A stretch of 64,000 nucleotides of DNA from CADEED01 sp035765415 (GTDB taxonomy: Bacteria > Pseudomonadota > Gammaproteobacteria > Steroidobacterales > Steroidobacteraceae), in assembly GCA_035765415.1 (NCBI GenBank), contig DASTXR010000097.1:1-64000 (forward strand), given 5' to 3'. Of this stretch, positions 51,856 through 61,671 are shown one piece after another. The notes under the pieces were generated by a model that saw only the letters and a list, made by a program, of their open reading frames with translations, was not told the origin of the DNA and did not search any database. Made by a program: the position numbers and the translations under genes. Position 1 is the stretch's first letter, and the number at the start of each line of letters is the position of its first letter.

Positions 51856-54699
51856 ATGAAGACTTTTAAGAAGAAAGGCAAGAGCACGAAGCCTGCCCAG
51901 TGGCGTCAAAATTCCGAGGTCAAGGCGGCGACCGGTTTTGCCATCTTCCTCATGGCGGGCAGCAACGCCGCGATGGCACAGGATGCGCCGGCCGGCGCAG
52001 CGGAGGCCGCGGAGATCGAAGAGGTGGTCGTCACGGGTATCCGCAAGAGCATCCAGGACTCGATCGGCGCCAAGAAGCTCGACTCTTCCATCGTCGAGGT
52101 GGTGTCGGCCGAAGACATCGGCAAACTACCGGATTCCTCCATCGCCGAGTCGATCGCGCGCCTGCCCGGCATCGCCGCGCAGCGTACCAACGGCCGCGCA
52201 CAGACGCTGTCGATCCGCGGTCTCGGTCCCGACTTCACCGTCACGACACTGAATGGCCGCGAGCAGGCGACGACCAACGACAACCGCACCGTCGAGTTCG
52301 ACCAGTACCCGTCGGAGCTCGTCACGCAGGTCAAGATCTACAAGACGCCGGACGCGGGCATGGCGTACCAGGGCATCGCCGGCACCACCGACATTTCGAC
52401 GGTGCATCCGCTGTCCTACGATGGCCGGCGCACGTCGGTCACGTATCGCCGCGAACAGAACGCGCAGGATGCCAACATCCCGGGCCTCGACGATGCCGGC
52501 AATCGCGCCAACTTCACCTACATCGACCAGTTCCTCGACAACACGGTGGGTGTCGCCTTCGGCGTTGCCTACAACAAGAGCCCGTACCAGGCGCAGACGA
52601 AAGAGCCCTGGGGCTACGCGGACTCGCCGACCGGCCCCGGCGAGCGGATCATCGGCGGCGACAAGAGCGGCGTGCAGTCGTCGTTCTATGAGCGCCTGGG
52701 TTTTCTCGGCGTCGTCGAATACCGGCCCAATGACACCGTGCACCTGGTGCTCGATGCGTATCACTCCGACTTCAAGGAGCTGCAGACCATCCAGCGCGTC
52801 GAGTACGGCACCATCTGGGCGAATCCTTCGACTCCCGTCAGCAATCCGGGTGAAGTCATCGACGACCGCGTGCAATCGGGCACGTTCAACAACGTGCCGT
52901 TCACGGTCATCGAGAACTACAACAACGATCGCGACGCGAAGATCGATTCGATCGGCCTCAACGCCGACTTCACGCTCAACGACAACTGGAACCTGAACAC
53001 CGACCTCAGCTTCTCGCAGGTCACCCGCGACGATCTGCGTCTGGAGTCGACGGCGGGTAACGGCAAGGTCGGCGATCCGACCTTCCCGGCGGTTCCTGAC
53101 AACATTCCATTCACCACCGGGCCGGACGGTCGCACCTACCTGAACCCGACGGTCAACTACAGTGACTACGGCCTGGTGATGCTCAGCGACCCGGGCGCCT
53201 GGGGTGGTGGAACACGCCGCTCCGGCTTCGTCGGTCATCCGGAAATCGAAGACGAGATCAAGGCGATCCGGCTCACGGCCGCGCGCAAGTTCGAAGGATT
53301 CCTGAGCGAAGTGAGCTTCGGCGTGAACTACGCCGATCGCACGAAGCAGAAGGACCCGTTCCAGAGTCTTCTGTATCTGCCGGGTAACGTCTCGCACGTC
53401 GCAGTGCCCGAGAACTATCGCACGGGTGTCGCCGACGGCTCGTTCTTCGGCCTGGCGAACGGCGTCATCGGTTACGACGCCATCGGGCTGTGGAACAGCG
53501 GCTTCTGGCAGCCGATCGACGCGAGGAACGATCCGAACGCCGGCGACGGCGACCGCGTGTACGACGTGACCAACGCGTGGACGGTGAACGAGAAGCTCAC
53601 CACCGTGTTCGTGAAGTTCGACATCGACACGCAGATCGGCGAGCTTCCGCTACGCGGCAACATCGGTGTGCAGAGCCTGACGGCGGACCAGTCGGCGCTG
53701 CTCGGGTTCACCAACAGCAACATCCCGGACAACACGCCGACGCTCGACGTGGAGTACCGCGAAGAGGGCGCCAAGTACACGGACATCCTGCCGAGCATGA
53801 ACCTCGCGCTCGAGCTGCCGCACGATCAGAAGTTACGCTTTGGCGCCGCGGTCACCGTCGCGCGTCCGCGCATGGACGACCTGGGCGGTGGCTCCGGCTA
53901 CAACGTCACACCCGACTCCGGATCGCCGACGCAGGGTCCGAACGGAGAGTTGTATTACTGGACCAGCAACGCCGGCGGCAATCCCGAGCTGCGGCCCTGG
54001 GAAGCCAACACGTACGACCTGTCCTGGGAAAAATACTTCGGTGACAACCAGGGATACTTCTCGCTGGCGGCGTACTACAAGGATCTGAAGACCTACATCG
54101 TCAACGAAACGATCATCCAGGACTACACGGGGTTCGGCCTGCCATCACCCGCGAGTGACTACGACCTCGCCAATGTGAACCGCCTCGGTGCACAGACGGC
54201 GAAGGTGAACGGCAGCGGTGGCTGGATCAAGGGCTTCGAGGCGACATTGTCGCTTCCGTTCGCCACGTTCTCCGAGGCGCTCGATGGCTTCGGGCTCATC
54301 GTGAGCGCGGCCAAGAACGACTCGGAGATCATGATCAACGACGAGCCGAGCCCTGTGCCTGGCCTGTCGACGACCGTGATCAATTCGACGTTGTACTTCG
54401 AGAAGGCGGGCTTCTCGGCGCGCGTGAGCAACCGTTCGCGCGATGAGTTCGTGGGCGAAGTGCCGGCGTTCGATGCGACGCTGACGCTGAACACCGTGGC
54501 GGCGGAGTCCATTCTCGATGCGCAGATCGGGTACGAGTTCCGCCAGGGTGCGATGGAAGGCCTGAGCATCAACCTGCAGGGTACGAACCTCACCGATGAG
54601 CCGTTCCAGCTCACGCAGGTCGAGCAACCATCGAAAGACCTGATCAAGTACCAGAAGTACGGCGCGATCTACTCGCTCGCGTTGACGTACAAGTTCTAG
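51856..54699 (+). CDS. TonB-dependent outer membrane receptor for malto-oligosaccharides
   Basis: This 947-residue energised outer-membrane transporter is predicted to import starch fragments. It has a long N-terminal signal region (cleavage near AMA-QD, residue 41), a TonB-box-like EEVVVTG (residues 55-61), a plug domain (about 65-190; DIGKLPDSSIAESIARLPGI) and a 22-strand barrel ending in the terminal aromatic residue LTYKF. Context and similarity to Caulobacter MalA-type receptors suggest malto-oligosaccharides. No SusD-like partner is present, as expected outside Bacteroidetes. The ribosome-binding site AGAGGGG (51845-51851) is complementary to the loops of both sRNA candidates. Confidence 0.9.
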   Translation: MKTFKKKGKSTKPAQWRQNSEVKAATGFAIFLMAGSNAAMAQDAPAGAAEAAEIEEVVVTGIRKSIQDSIGAKKLDSSIVEVVSAEDIGKLPDSSIAESIARLPGIAAQRTNGRAQTLSIRGLGPDFTVTTLNGREQATTNDNRTVEFDQYPSELVTQVKIYKTPDAGMAYQGIAGTTDISTVHPLSYDGRRTSVTYRREQNAQDANIPGLDDAGNRANFTYIDQFLDNTVGVAFGVAYNKSPYQAQTKEPWGYADSPTGPGERIIGGDKSGVQSSFYERLGFLGVVEYRPNDTVHLVLDAYHSDFKELQTIQRVEYGTIWANPSTPVSNPGEVIDDRVQSGTFNNVPFTVIENYNNDRDAKIDSIGLNADFTLNDNWNLNTDLSFSQVTRDDLRLESTAGNGKVGDPTFPAVPDNIPFTTGPDGRTYLNPTVNYSDYGLVMLSDPGAWGGGTRRSGFVGHPEIEDEIKAIRLTAARKFEGFLSEVSFGVNYADRTKQKDPFQSLLYLPGNVSHVAVPENYRTGVADGSFFGLANGVIGYDAIGLWNSGFWQPIDARNDPNAGDGDRVYDVTNAWTVNEKLTTVFVKFDIDTQIGELPLRGNIGVQSLTADQSALLGFTNSNIPDNTPTLDVEYREEGAKYTDILPSMNLALELPHDQKLRFGAAVTVARPRMDDLGGGSGYNVTPDSGSPTQGPNGELYYWTSNAGGNPELRPWEANTYDLSWEKYFGDNQGYFSLAAYYKDLKTYIVNETIIQDYTGFGLPSPASDYDLANVNRLGAQTAKVNGSGGWIKGFEATLSLPFATFSEALDGFGLIVSAAKNDSEIMINDEPSPVPGLSTTVINSTLYFEKAGFSARVSNRSRDEFVGEVPAFDATLTLNTVAAESILDAQIGYEFRQGAMEGLSINLQGTNLTDEPFQLTQVEQPSKDLIKYQKYGAIYSLALTYKF

Positions 54700-54721
54700 T
54701 CGAATCGCTGCTTCCAAACCT

Positions 54722-54761
54722 GACACCCGCCGGCATCGCTGCCCGCGGGTGTCTTTTTTTT
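54722..54761 (+). terminator. Rho-independent terminator after the TonB receptor gene
   Basis: GACACCCGC (54722-54730) pairs with GCGGGTGTC (54745-54753) across a 14-base loop and is followed by eight T residues. It lies 22 bases after the receptor stop and ends 15 bases before the halogenase ATG, so the halogenase is likely expressed by read-through or from a promoter of its own that I cannot see. Confidence 0.9.
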
Positions 54762-54775
54762 GAGATGCTTGGACG

Positions 54776-56287
54776 ATGAATGGTGAAATCAGATCGGTGG
54801 TGATCGCCGGCGGTGGCACCGCGGGCTGGATGACCGCGGCGGCGCTCGCCCGAGTCATGGGGCCGCGGCTGACGATCACGCTGGTGGAATCTTCCGAGAT
54901 CGGCATCGTCGGCGTCGGCGAAGCCACCATTCCGGCGATCGCGGGCTTCAACCGCCTCATCAAGATCGACGAGGACGATTTCCTGCGGCACACGCAGGGC
55001 ACGTTCAAGCTCGGCATCGAGTTCGTCGACTGGTACGAGAAAGGCCATGCGTACATGCATGCCTTCGGCCCCGTCGGGCGCGATCTCGCCTACATCCCTT
55101 TCCATCACTACTGGCTCCGGGACCAGGCGGCCGGGAAGGCGGGTTCGCTCTGGGACTACAGCTTCAACTGGCTTGCCGCCAGGCAGGGGCGCTTTGCGCG
55201 CGTCGACCGCATCCCCGATACGCCGCTGGCGGGGCTCGCGTGGGCGTTCCATTTCGACGCCTCGCTGTATGCCGCCTATCTATCGAAGTTCGCGCAGGCG
55301 CTGGGCGTGCGGCGCCTGGATGCGAAGATTGCCGGCGTACTCCAGGCCCCCGAAGGCGATGTGCGCGCGCTCAAGCTCGAGGACGGCCGCGAGCTCGCGG
55401 CGGACTTCTTCATCGACTGCACGGGATTCCGCGGATTGTTGATCGAGGGCGCGCTCGGCACCGGATACGACGACTGGACGCACTGGCTGCCCTGCGATCG
55501 CGCGCAGGCGGTGCCAACCTCCAGCGTCAGCCCGCTCACGCCGTATACGCGCGCGACAGCGCTCGAGGCGGGCTGGCAGTGGCGCATCCCCTTGCAACAC
55601 CGCACCGGCAACGGCCACGTCTATTCATCGTCGTTCACCACGGACGAGCGCGCGCGCGAGCTGCTGCTCGCCAACCTGGACGCGCCGGCGCTCGCCGAAC
55701 CGCGGTTGATAAAGTTCACCACCGGACGGCGCAAGCTGCTCTGGAACCGCAACGTGGTGTGCATGGGGCTGGCCAGCGGTTTCCTGGAACCGCTCGAGTC
55801 CACGTCTATCCACCTGATCCAGGTGACGATCCAGCGGCTCATCCTGCATTTCCCGCATCTCGGGAGCTGCGAGGAAAGGCGCCGCGAGTTCAACCGCGCG
55901 GCCGCGGCGGAATACGACTACATCCGCGACTTCATCATCCTGCACTACCACGCGAACCATCGCGTGGGCGAGCCGTTCTGGGACGCGTGCCGGAACATGT
56001 CCGTACCGGACTCCCTGCGTCACCGCATCGAATTGTTCCGGGAGAGCGCCGGCATCTTCTGTGCGACCGACGATCTGTTCCAGCTCACGAGCTGGCTGCA
56101 GGTGCTGTGGGGGCAGGGTGTGCGGCCGCAATCCACGCACGCATTCGTCGAGGCAGTCGCGCCCAAAGATCGCGCGGGCTACCTCGACGATCTTCGCCGG
56201 CTGTATGCACAGGCCGCGCAGAAACTGCCGCCGCATGCGGAGTTCATCGCGCGGCACTGTGCCGCCACGCCGCCCGGCCTCACCTAG
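54776..56287 (+). CDS. Flavin-dependent tryptophan halogenase family protein (copy 1)
   Basis: The 503-residue FAD-binding protein has the Rossmann motif GGGTAGWM (residues 12-19) and the halogenase motif GWQWRIP (266-272). The positions of the catalytic lysine (K78 in FKLGIEF) and glutamate (E341 in EPLEST) of tryptophan halogenases are conserved, so it could make hypohalous acid and a lysine haloamine. Related proteins next to TonB receptor genes in Xanthomonas have been reported to halogenate indole, but their natural substrates are unknown. It follows the TonB receptor terminator and overlaps the convergent pullulanase gene by eight bases. Confidence 0.88.
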   Translation: MNGEIRSVVIAGGGTAGWMTAAALARVMGPRLTITLVESSEIGIVGVGEATIPAIAGFNRLIKIDEDDFLRHTQGTFKLGIEFVDWYEKGHAYMHAFGPVGRDLAYIPFHHYWLRDQAAGKAGSLWDYSFNWLAARQGRFARVDRIPDTPLAGLAWAFHFDASLYAAYLSKFAQALGVRRLDAKIAGVLQAPEGDVRALKLEDGRELAADFFIDCTGFRGLLIEGALGTGYDDWTHWLPCDRAQAVPTSSVSPLTPYTRATALEAGWQWRIPLQHRTGNGHVYSSSFTTDERARELLLANLDAPALAEPRLIKFTTGRRKLLWNRNVVCMGLASGFLEPLESTSIHLIQVTIQRLILHFPHLGSCEERRREFNRAAAAEYDYIRDFIILHYHANHRVGEPFWDACRNMSVPDSLRHRIELFRESAGIFCATDDLFQLTSWLQVLWGQGVRPQSTHAFVEAVAPKDRAGYLDDLRRLYAQAAQKLPPHAEFIARHCAATPPGLT

Positions 56288-59200
56288 GCCCGAAGCAGGG
56301 CTCGACGAACACCGCCGTCGTGCGCGCCGGAATCGTGAACGTGCCGGTGCTGCTCCTGAACTTCGAGGTGCGCACCACCGGGTCCTGGGAAATCGCCTGG
56401 ATGGGATGAAGCAGCAGCGGCTGCTTCCTGAAGGCGGTATCCGTGAACGTCTGCACCGTGGGCGTGGCATTCACCAGCACCACGGCTTCGGCGGCGCCGA
56501 GGCAGAACCTGTCGGTGTTCCTGATGCGCTCGACGATGAGCCCCGGGGTCTGATCCGGCCCCACGTTGTAGAAACTCACGGCCTTCTCGATCTCCTCGGC
56601 CGTACGCAGCCGGAAGAGCTTGCTGGTCTTGCGGATCACCAGCATCTCGAGCATGTGGCGATACGTTCCCTCGATGTCCTTCGCATTGGGCTTCAGGTTC
56701 GGATCGGCGAGCGCGGGGCCGATGATGGACCAGTCATCCTGGTTGCCCTGCGCCGGCGGCAGGCCCACGCCCCAGTTGTTGGACTTCAATGTCCAGTCGA
56801 TGCGATTGAACCAGTCGCCGGAGTTGTAGCTGTTCCGGTCCGCTGACTTGGAACGCAGGATCTCGTCGCCGGCCATGAAGAACGGCACGCCCTGCGAGAG
56901 CGCGACGATGGAGAGTCCCAGCCGATGCATGCGCACGCGATCGGCGCGCGGCACCGTGGTCGCAAGCTTGAGATTCATGGCGTCGAACCAGTCCGGATCG
57001 TCGTGGACTCCGATGTACTGGATCGTGTCTTCGGGCTGCTCGCCGTAGGCGCCGGGCATGCCGAAGTAGTTCACCTCGCGGCCGGGCCTGGTCACGCCGG
57101 TGGCGTCGGTGATCTCGTAGTTGGCGATGTTGCCGGCGAGCCCGAGCCTCACCAGGTCGGTGAGCCGGAACAGTTCGTTCTTCGCGTCCGTCGCCGAGCC
57201 GCCGAAGGTGCCGTTCGGCTCGACGAAGAGGCCGGTCGCGAAACCCTGGTCGCGTCGCGGGCTGAACGGGCCGCCGCCACGCACCGCGTCGCGGATGCGA
57301 TCGGAGAACGAACCGATGCCGGTGCCGGCCATGTTCACCTGGATCGCGTTCTCGCCGCGGCCATTGTTGGCCATGACGCCGAAGTTCCAGGCTTCGCCAT
57401 AGAGGTAGATGGACCGGCCGTCGACGCCGTCCTTCGCCAGCGTGAGCGCGTTCAGCGCGTCACGCACCTTCAGCATGTTGGACTTCAGGTGAAAGCCCAT
57501 GATATCGAAGCGGAAGCCGTCCACCTTGTATTGCCTGGCCCACTGCACGACCGAGTCGACCATGAGCTTTTCCATCATCGCGTGCTCGGTGGCCGTGTCG
57601 GCGCAGCAGCTCTCGCCGAGCACGACACCATCGCCGTTGAGGCGGTGGTAGTAGCCCGGCACGAGCTTGTCGAGGATGGAGTTCGGATTCTGGCCGGCGG
57701 AGTTGGTGTGGTTGTACACCACGTCCATGACCACGCGCAGGCCGCTCTGGTTGAGCGACTGCACCATCTGGCGGAATTCGAGGACTCGCGCGGCGCCGTC
57801 GGCATTGGTGGCGTAGCTGCCCTCGGGCACGTTGTAGTGCAGCGGGTCGTAACCCCAGTTGAACGCGTCGCGGTCCGCGGTGGCCGCGATCAGCGTCTGC
57901 TGCTCGGAGGAATCGGCGGGCAGGCTCGCGAGCGTCTCGAACGAGGGCGACTGCCAGGTGGTCTTGTCCTCGTTGGTGGTCGCGAAATCGAAAGCCGGCA
58001 GCAGGTGCACGTGCGTGACGCCCGCCAGTCCCAGCGTAGTCAGGTGCTTCATGCCGTTCGAGCGCTTCTGCGTGAACGCCGCGTAGGTGCCGCGCGCTTC
58101 CGCCGGCACGGTTTCGTCGGTGGCGCTGAAGTCACGCACGTGCAGCTCGTACAGCACGATGTCCTCAGGAGCGGCGAGATAGGGCTTGTGCAGCTTGCTC
58201 CAGCCGCGGGGCTGCAGTTGCGCGTCATCGAGCGACACGGCGTGGCTGCGCGTGCTGTTGCGCGCCAGCGAGACCGAGTACGGATCGGTGACGATGTTGG
58301 TCTCGACCCGGTTGGTGGAACGCACGAAAACCTGCGCCTCGTAGAGGTAGTACTTGCCGTGAAGGGCGGCCGCGGGCGCGGTGAAGCTCCAGATGCCGCT
58401 CGCGGGATCGAGCGTCATCGGCGATGTCGTGAAGCTCGCGGTGTTCGAGTCCGCGAAGAGGCGCACCTTCACATCGCGCGCGGTGGGTGCCCACACGCGC
58501 AAGACGCCCTGGCCGTGCTTGAAGCCGGGCCCGAGCGTGACGGGCGCGGCATCGGCGGAATACAGGTCATCGAGGACGCCGGGGATCTGCAGCGAAGTGG
58601 CATCGACTCCCTGGCCGGGGCGCGCCGCGCCAACGGCAAGCTGGCCTTTCAGGCTGGTCGCAGCGGCCGCGACCGCGTCCGCGGGTAGTTTGAACGCCGC
58701 GAGGTTCGCGAGATGCGGAAAACGTGTCCTGAGCGTGGCCGACAGGCCCGCAGGGTCGTGCGCGAGTGTCCAGGACTTCGAGTTCGGCCCCGCGACGATG
58801 CCGGGGCCGTCGAGCGTCAGTGCGCCGTCCGGATCGGCGAACAGGCTCACCACGGTATCGGTGGGCACGTTCCAGGCGACGGTGTCGGCCGACAGCCAGT
58901 ACGCCTGCGCCTTGGTGAGATCGCCGCGGATGCCGCCGACGATGATCCGGAGTTCCTTCGTGTTCGAGTTCCATTGAAACGTCACTTCCATGCCGGTGAC
59001 CGGCACCGTGAACCCGATGTTCGGCCCGTTGAGCGCGCCTCCCTGGCCATAGTTCACGTCCCAGCTGCCGTTGAGCGCCACCTTGGCCTCGTAGGAGCCG
59101 GCGGGAATCGCGCTGGTGCTGAAACTGTAGATAGACGTGTCGTTGATGTCCTGCAGCCAGGAGCGGAAGCAGGCGGGATCCCAGTCGCCGCTGCAGCCGA

Positions 59201-59639
59201 TTTCGCTCTGGAAGCTGCCAGGCACGGTGGCGATGATGGAGCTGACGTTTTCGGTGACCCAATGGGTCTTGTGGTCGTAGTAGAACGTGACACTTTGCGG
59301 TGAGGCGGTGGTCGCGAGCGGAATGTTCGGGCCGTTCTGCTGGGCGTGCAGGCCGTAATTCACGTCCCAGCTTCCGTTCAGGGCCACCTTGTATTCGTAT
59401 GCGGCCGCCGGCGTGATGCTGAAAGTGTTCCGCCAGATGTCGCCGTTCGCGTCGTAAACGAGCTGCGTGGCGGGGCAAGCCGGGTCCCAGTCACCGCCAC
59501 AACCGGCCTCCGACTGGTAGTTGCCCGGAATACCCACCGTTGCCGGCGTGGTCTGTGCCGAAACGTTGATTGCGCAGCTGGCGACAAAGGCCAATGCGAA
59601 CGGCATGAGGGCGCGAGCGCGCGTGCACTTCAATGACAT
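56280..59639 (-). CDS. pulA: Secreted pullulanase (alpha-1,6-glucosidase) with tandem N-terminal repeats
   Basis: This 1119-residue debranching enzyme has a signal peptide (about residues 1-28). Two tandem repeats of about 90 residues follow (about 33-125 and 128-225), each with GDWDPAC and KVALNGSWDVNYG, as in X25-type modules of amylopullulanases. Next come a pullulanase N-terminal domain, CBM48 (GVLRVWAPTARDVKVRLF) and the GH13 catalytic domain. Motifs are VYNHTNS, GFRFDIMGFH (nucleophile Asp), LYGEAWNFG (acid/base Glu) and GVHDDPDW, where most relatives have HDN. The ATG follows GGGGAGACGG. Its promoter shares a 46-base module with the amylase gene. Confidence 0.93.
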   Translation of the reverse strand: MSLKCTRARALMPFALAFVASCAINVSAQTTPATVGIPGNYQSEAGCGGDWDPACPATQLVYDANGDIWRNTFSITPAAAYEYKVALNGSWDVNYGLHAQQNGPNIPLATTASPQSVTFYYDHKTHWVTENVSSIIATVPGSFQSEIGCSGDWDPACFRSWLQDINDTSIYSFSTSAIPAGSYEAKVALNGSWDVNYGQGGALNGPNIGFTVPVTGMEVTFQWNSNTKELRIIVGGIRGDLTKAQAYWLSADTVAWNVPTDTVVSLFADPDGALTLDGPGIVAGPNSKSWTLAHDPAGLSATLRTRFPHLANLAAFKLPADAVAAAATSLKGQLAVGAARPGQGVDATSLQIPGVLDDLYSADAAPVTLGPGFKHGQGVLRVWAPTARDVKVRLFADSNTASFTTSPMTLDPASGIWSFTAPAAALHGKYYLYEAQVFVRSTNRVETNIVTDPYSVSLARNSTRSHAVSLDDAQLQPRGWSKLHKPYLAAPEDIVLYELHVRDFSATDETVPAEARGTYAAFTQKRSNGMKHLTTLGLAGVTHVHLLPAFDFATTNEDKTTWQSPSFETLASLPADSSEQQTLIAATADRDAFNWGYDPLHYNVPEGSYATNADGAARVLEFRQMVQSLNQSGLRVVMDVVYNHTNSAGQNPNSILDKLVPGYYHRLNGDGVVLGESCCADTATEHAMMEKLMVDSVVQWARQYKVDGFRFDIMGFHLKSNMLKVRDALNALTLAKDGVDGRSIYLYGEAWNFGVMANNGRGENAIQVNMAGTGIGSFSDRIRDAVRGGGPFSPRRDQGFATGLFVEPNGTFGGSATDAKNELFRLTDLVRLGLAGNIANYEITDATGVTRPGREVNYFGMPGAYGEQPEDTIQYIGVHDDPDWFDAMNLKLATTVPRADRVRMHRLGLSIVALSQGVPFFMAGDEILRSKSADRNSYNSGDWFNRIDWTLKSNNWGVGLPPAQGNQDDWSIIGPALADPNLKPNAKDIEGTYRHMLEMLVIRKTSKLFRLRTAEEIEKAVSFYNVGPDQTPGLIVERIRNTDRFCLGAAEAVVLVNATPTVQTFTDTAFRKQPLLLHPIQAISQDPVVRTSKFRSSTGTFTIPARTTAVFVEPCFGPR

Positions 59640-59671
59640 GTTCCGTCTCCCCGGCGGTTTTTTCTACGGGC

Positions 59672-59717
59672 GACGCTAATCGAGATGCTCGGTAGTTTGT
59701 TTAAGAATACGTATGCA
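59672..59717 (-). promoter_or_regulatory. Operator and conserved promoter module before the pullulanase gene
   Basis: The operator AGAATACGTATGCA is at 59704-59717. It is the end of a 46-base block that matches the block at 61605-61650 at 42 of 46 positions. Shared strings are GACGCTAATCGAG, CGGTAGTTTG and GAATACGTATGCA. Read on the minus strand, the operator comes first, so the block probably spans operator, promoter and start site. The pullulanase ATG is 33 bases beyond the block. Confidence 0.7.
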
Positions 59718-59787
59718 CAAGTGGCTGCGCCGCCGCCGACCCCTCGCGGGGTCGGCGGGGCTCAACAACATCGATGCGTCAACGCCA

Positions 59788-61521
59788 TCAGAAGGAAGCG
59801 ACCACTGTCCTGGTGGCATTCGGCACCACGCTGTTATTGGCGCCGGGTTGCCAGAAGATGCCGGTTGCGGCATTCGTTTCGTTGCGTTTGAGGCACTTCC
59901 ACTCGATCGCGGTGTTGCCCGTTGTCACGGCGAAGGTGCCGGTCCAGGTCGGGTAGGCAGTCGGGTCCAGCTTCTGGGCGTTTGCTGGAGCCCAGGCGCC
60001 GAACTGCGACGAGGCGCCCACCACATAGACGCTCTGGCCCCAAACGGTGGTGCCGTTATTGCACTGGAACGTGATGTTGACCGTGCCGCCTGGGGGTGGC
60101 GGCGTGGTGCCACCGACCATGGCGTCCACGTGAATTGCCGCCGCCGTGTTACCGGCCACGTTGAACGTCGCTTGTCCGTTCGTGACGGTGATCGTCGCTC
60201 CCGAGCACGCGCCATTGGCGAAGTTGCCGACGGCGATGTTGCAATACACGCCGTTGGGCAGCCCGGTGGCGAGGGTGTTGTTGATGCCGCCGCTGTTCTT
60301 GTTGATCACGACGAAGCCACGGTTGCCGCGGCCGAAAGCGATCGCCAGATTGTTGATGTTGTTCCAGTGGGTGACACCCTGACCGGCGGTCGTGCGGCGG
60401 AACTGAACCATGTTGGCGATGGCGAGCGTGCGATGGTCGCACTGCCAGTTGCCGGTGAAGCACGAATCGCCGGAGTTCGCTCCGTTCGCAGGTGGCCCCT
60501 GGTCTCCGTTGGAGAATTTGTAGCCGGACATCACCTTGGGATAGCCGTAGGGATAGGCCAGCATGAAGACGTTGGCCAGGACGTAGCGCGCGCCGTCCTT
60601 GTAGGTGAGGTCGTTGTTCGTGCTGCCGTCGCGCGGCGTGTCGTGCGAGTCCGTGAAGACCACGGCCTTGTTGCCGGCCATGAGGCCGGAAGCCACGTTT
60701 TGCAGGCCTGCGAGCCCCGCGCTCGCGTTGCGGAAGTAGTCGTTCATGCGCGCGTTGTAGCCCATCTCATAAACGTCGGCGGCCGGCGTGTACTCCGACG
60801 GCTGCACCGCTTCCCCGGCTCCGAAGAGCACTTCCTGATAAACATAGGGCGCGCCGCCGAGACGGCCGAAGATATTGACCAGGTCGCCGGCCGGAATGTG
60901 TTTGGCCGCATCGATGCGAAAACCGCCGACACCCCAGCCGATCAGGGTATTCATGTAGTTGGCGATCCGGCCGCGAACGTAGTCGGTCTCCGTTCGCAGA
61001 TCGTTGAGGCCGACCAGGTTGCAGTTCTGCACCTGGGCACGATTCTGGTAGTCGATACCCGAGCAGTTCCAGTTGTGAAAATCGAGCGAGCCGCTGTAGG
61101 GCACGGCCGGGTAGTCGATGGCGAGGCCGTTGCTGCCCTGCTCGGCAGACATGTGGTTGATGACCGCATCCACGTACACCTTGACGCCAGCCGCGTTACA
61201 CCGCGAGACCATGTTCTGGAACTGCGCCTGGTTGCCGCTGCGGCCGATGATGTTGTAGCTGCGCGGTTGATAACGCGTCCACCACTGCGCGCCACCGATG
61301 CTTTCCTGCGGTGGAGACACCTGGACGCCCGCGTAACCCTTGGCCCTGAGTGCACCTTCACACTCGATCGCAATGTCGTCCCACTTCCATTCGAACATGT
61401 GGACGAACACGCCGGACTCGTCCGCGTTGGCCACCGCCGCCGTCGCTGGCCCGGCGAGCATCGCCGAGCTCACCACGAATGCCGCGCCCCATGAAGCGCT
61501 TCTTCCGAGACCACTGATCAT
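59788..61521 (-). CDS. Secreted alpha-amylase with C-terminal starch-binding domain (CBM20)
   Basis: The 577-residue GH13 amylase has a signal peptide (start at 61521, preceded by GGAGAGGCGAA). Motifs are DAVINHMSAEQ, GVGGFRIDAAKHI (nucleophile Asp), VYQEVLFGAGE (acid/base Glu) and FTDSHDTPRDG (stabiliser Asp). After a Pro/Gly linker (TTPPPPGG) the last 100 residues form a CBM20 domain (VWGQSVYVVGASSQFGAWAP) that binds raw starch. It should make the soluble oligosaccharides taken up by the TonB receptor. An alternative start at 61545 would add eight residues. Confidence 0.95.
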   Translation of the reverse strand: MISGLGRSASWGAAFVVSSAMLAGPATAAVANADESGVFVHMFEWKWDDIAIECEGALRAKGYAGVQVSPPQESIGGAQWWTRYQPRSYNIIGRSGNQAQFQNMVSRCNAAGVKVYVDAVINHMSAEQGSNGLAIDYPAVPYSGSLDFHNWNCSGIDYQNRAQVQNCNLVGLNDLRTETDYVRGRIANYMNTLIGWGVGGFRIDAAKHIPAGDLVNIFGRLGGAPYVYQEVLFGAGEAVQPSEYTPAADVYEMGYNARMNDYFRNASAGLAGLQNVASGLMAGNKAVVFTDSHDTPRDGSTNNDLTYKDGARYVLANVFMLAYPYGYPKVMSGYKFSNGDQGPPANGANSGDSCFTGNWQCDHRTLAIANMVQFRRTTAGQGVTHWNNINNLAIAFGRGNRGFVVINKNSGGINNTLATGLPNGVYCNIAVGNFANGACSGATITVTNGQATFNVAGNTAAAIHVDAMVGGTTPPPPGGTVNITFQCNNGTTVWGQSVYVVGASSQFGAWAPANAQKLDPTAYPTWTGTFAVTTGNTAIEWKCLKRNETNAATGIFWQPGANNSVVPNATRTVVASF

Positions 61522-61604
61522 TTCGCCTCTCCTCGTAGTTGGCACTGCATGCCCCCCTGCCGATATGAGTGCGTTTGGTGAGACCGCCGGTCCGGCCGGG
61601 GCGA

Positions 61605-61650
61605 GACGCTAATCGAGTTGCACGGTAGTTTGCTTACGAATACGTATGCA
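61605..61650 (-). promoter_or_regulatory. Operator and conserved promoter module before the amylase gene
   Basis: The operator CGAATACGTATGCA is at 61637-61650 and closes a 46-base block nearly identical to that at 59672-59717 (four mismatches). The amylase ATG lies 84 bases beyond it. A third CGGTAGTTTG copy lies at 61660-61669, just outside the block and next to the halogenase stop. Confidence 0.7.
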
Positions 61651-61671
61651 GAGAGAACCCGGTAGTTTGTC

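Noticed and set aside
51856..54699. SusC/SusD-type system.
   Set aside because: The receptor is a proteobacterial TonB-dependent type and there is no SusD-like lipoprotein gene nearby. Only the GH97 enzyme is SusB-like.
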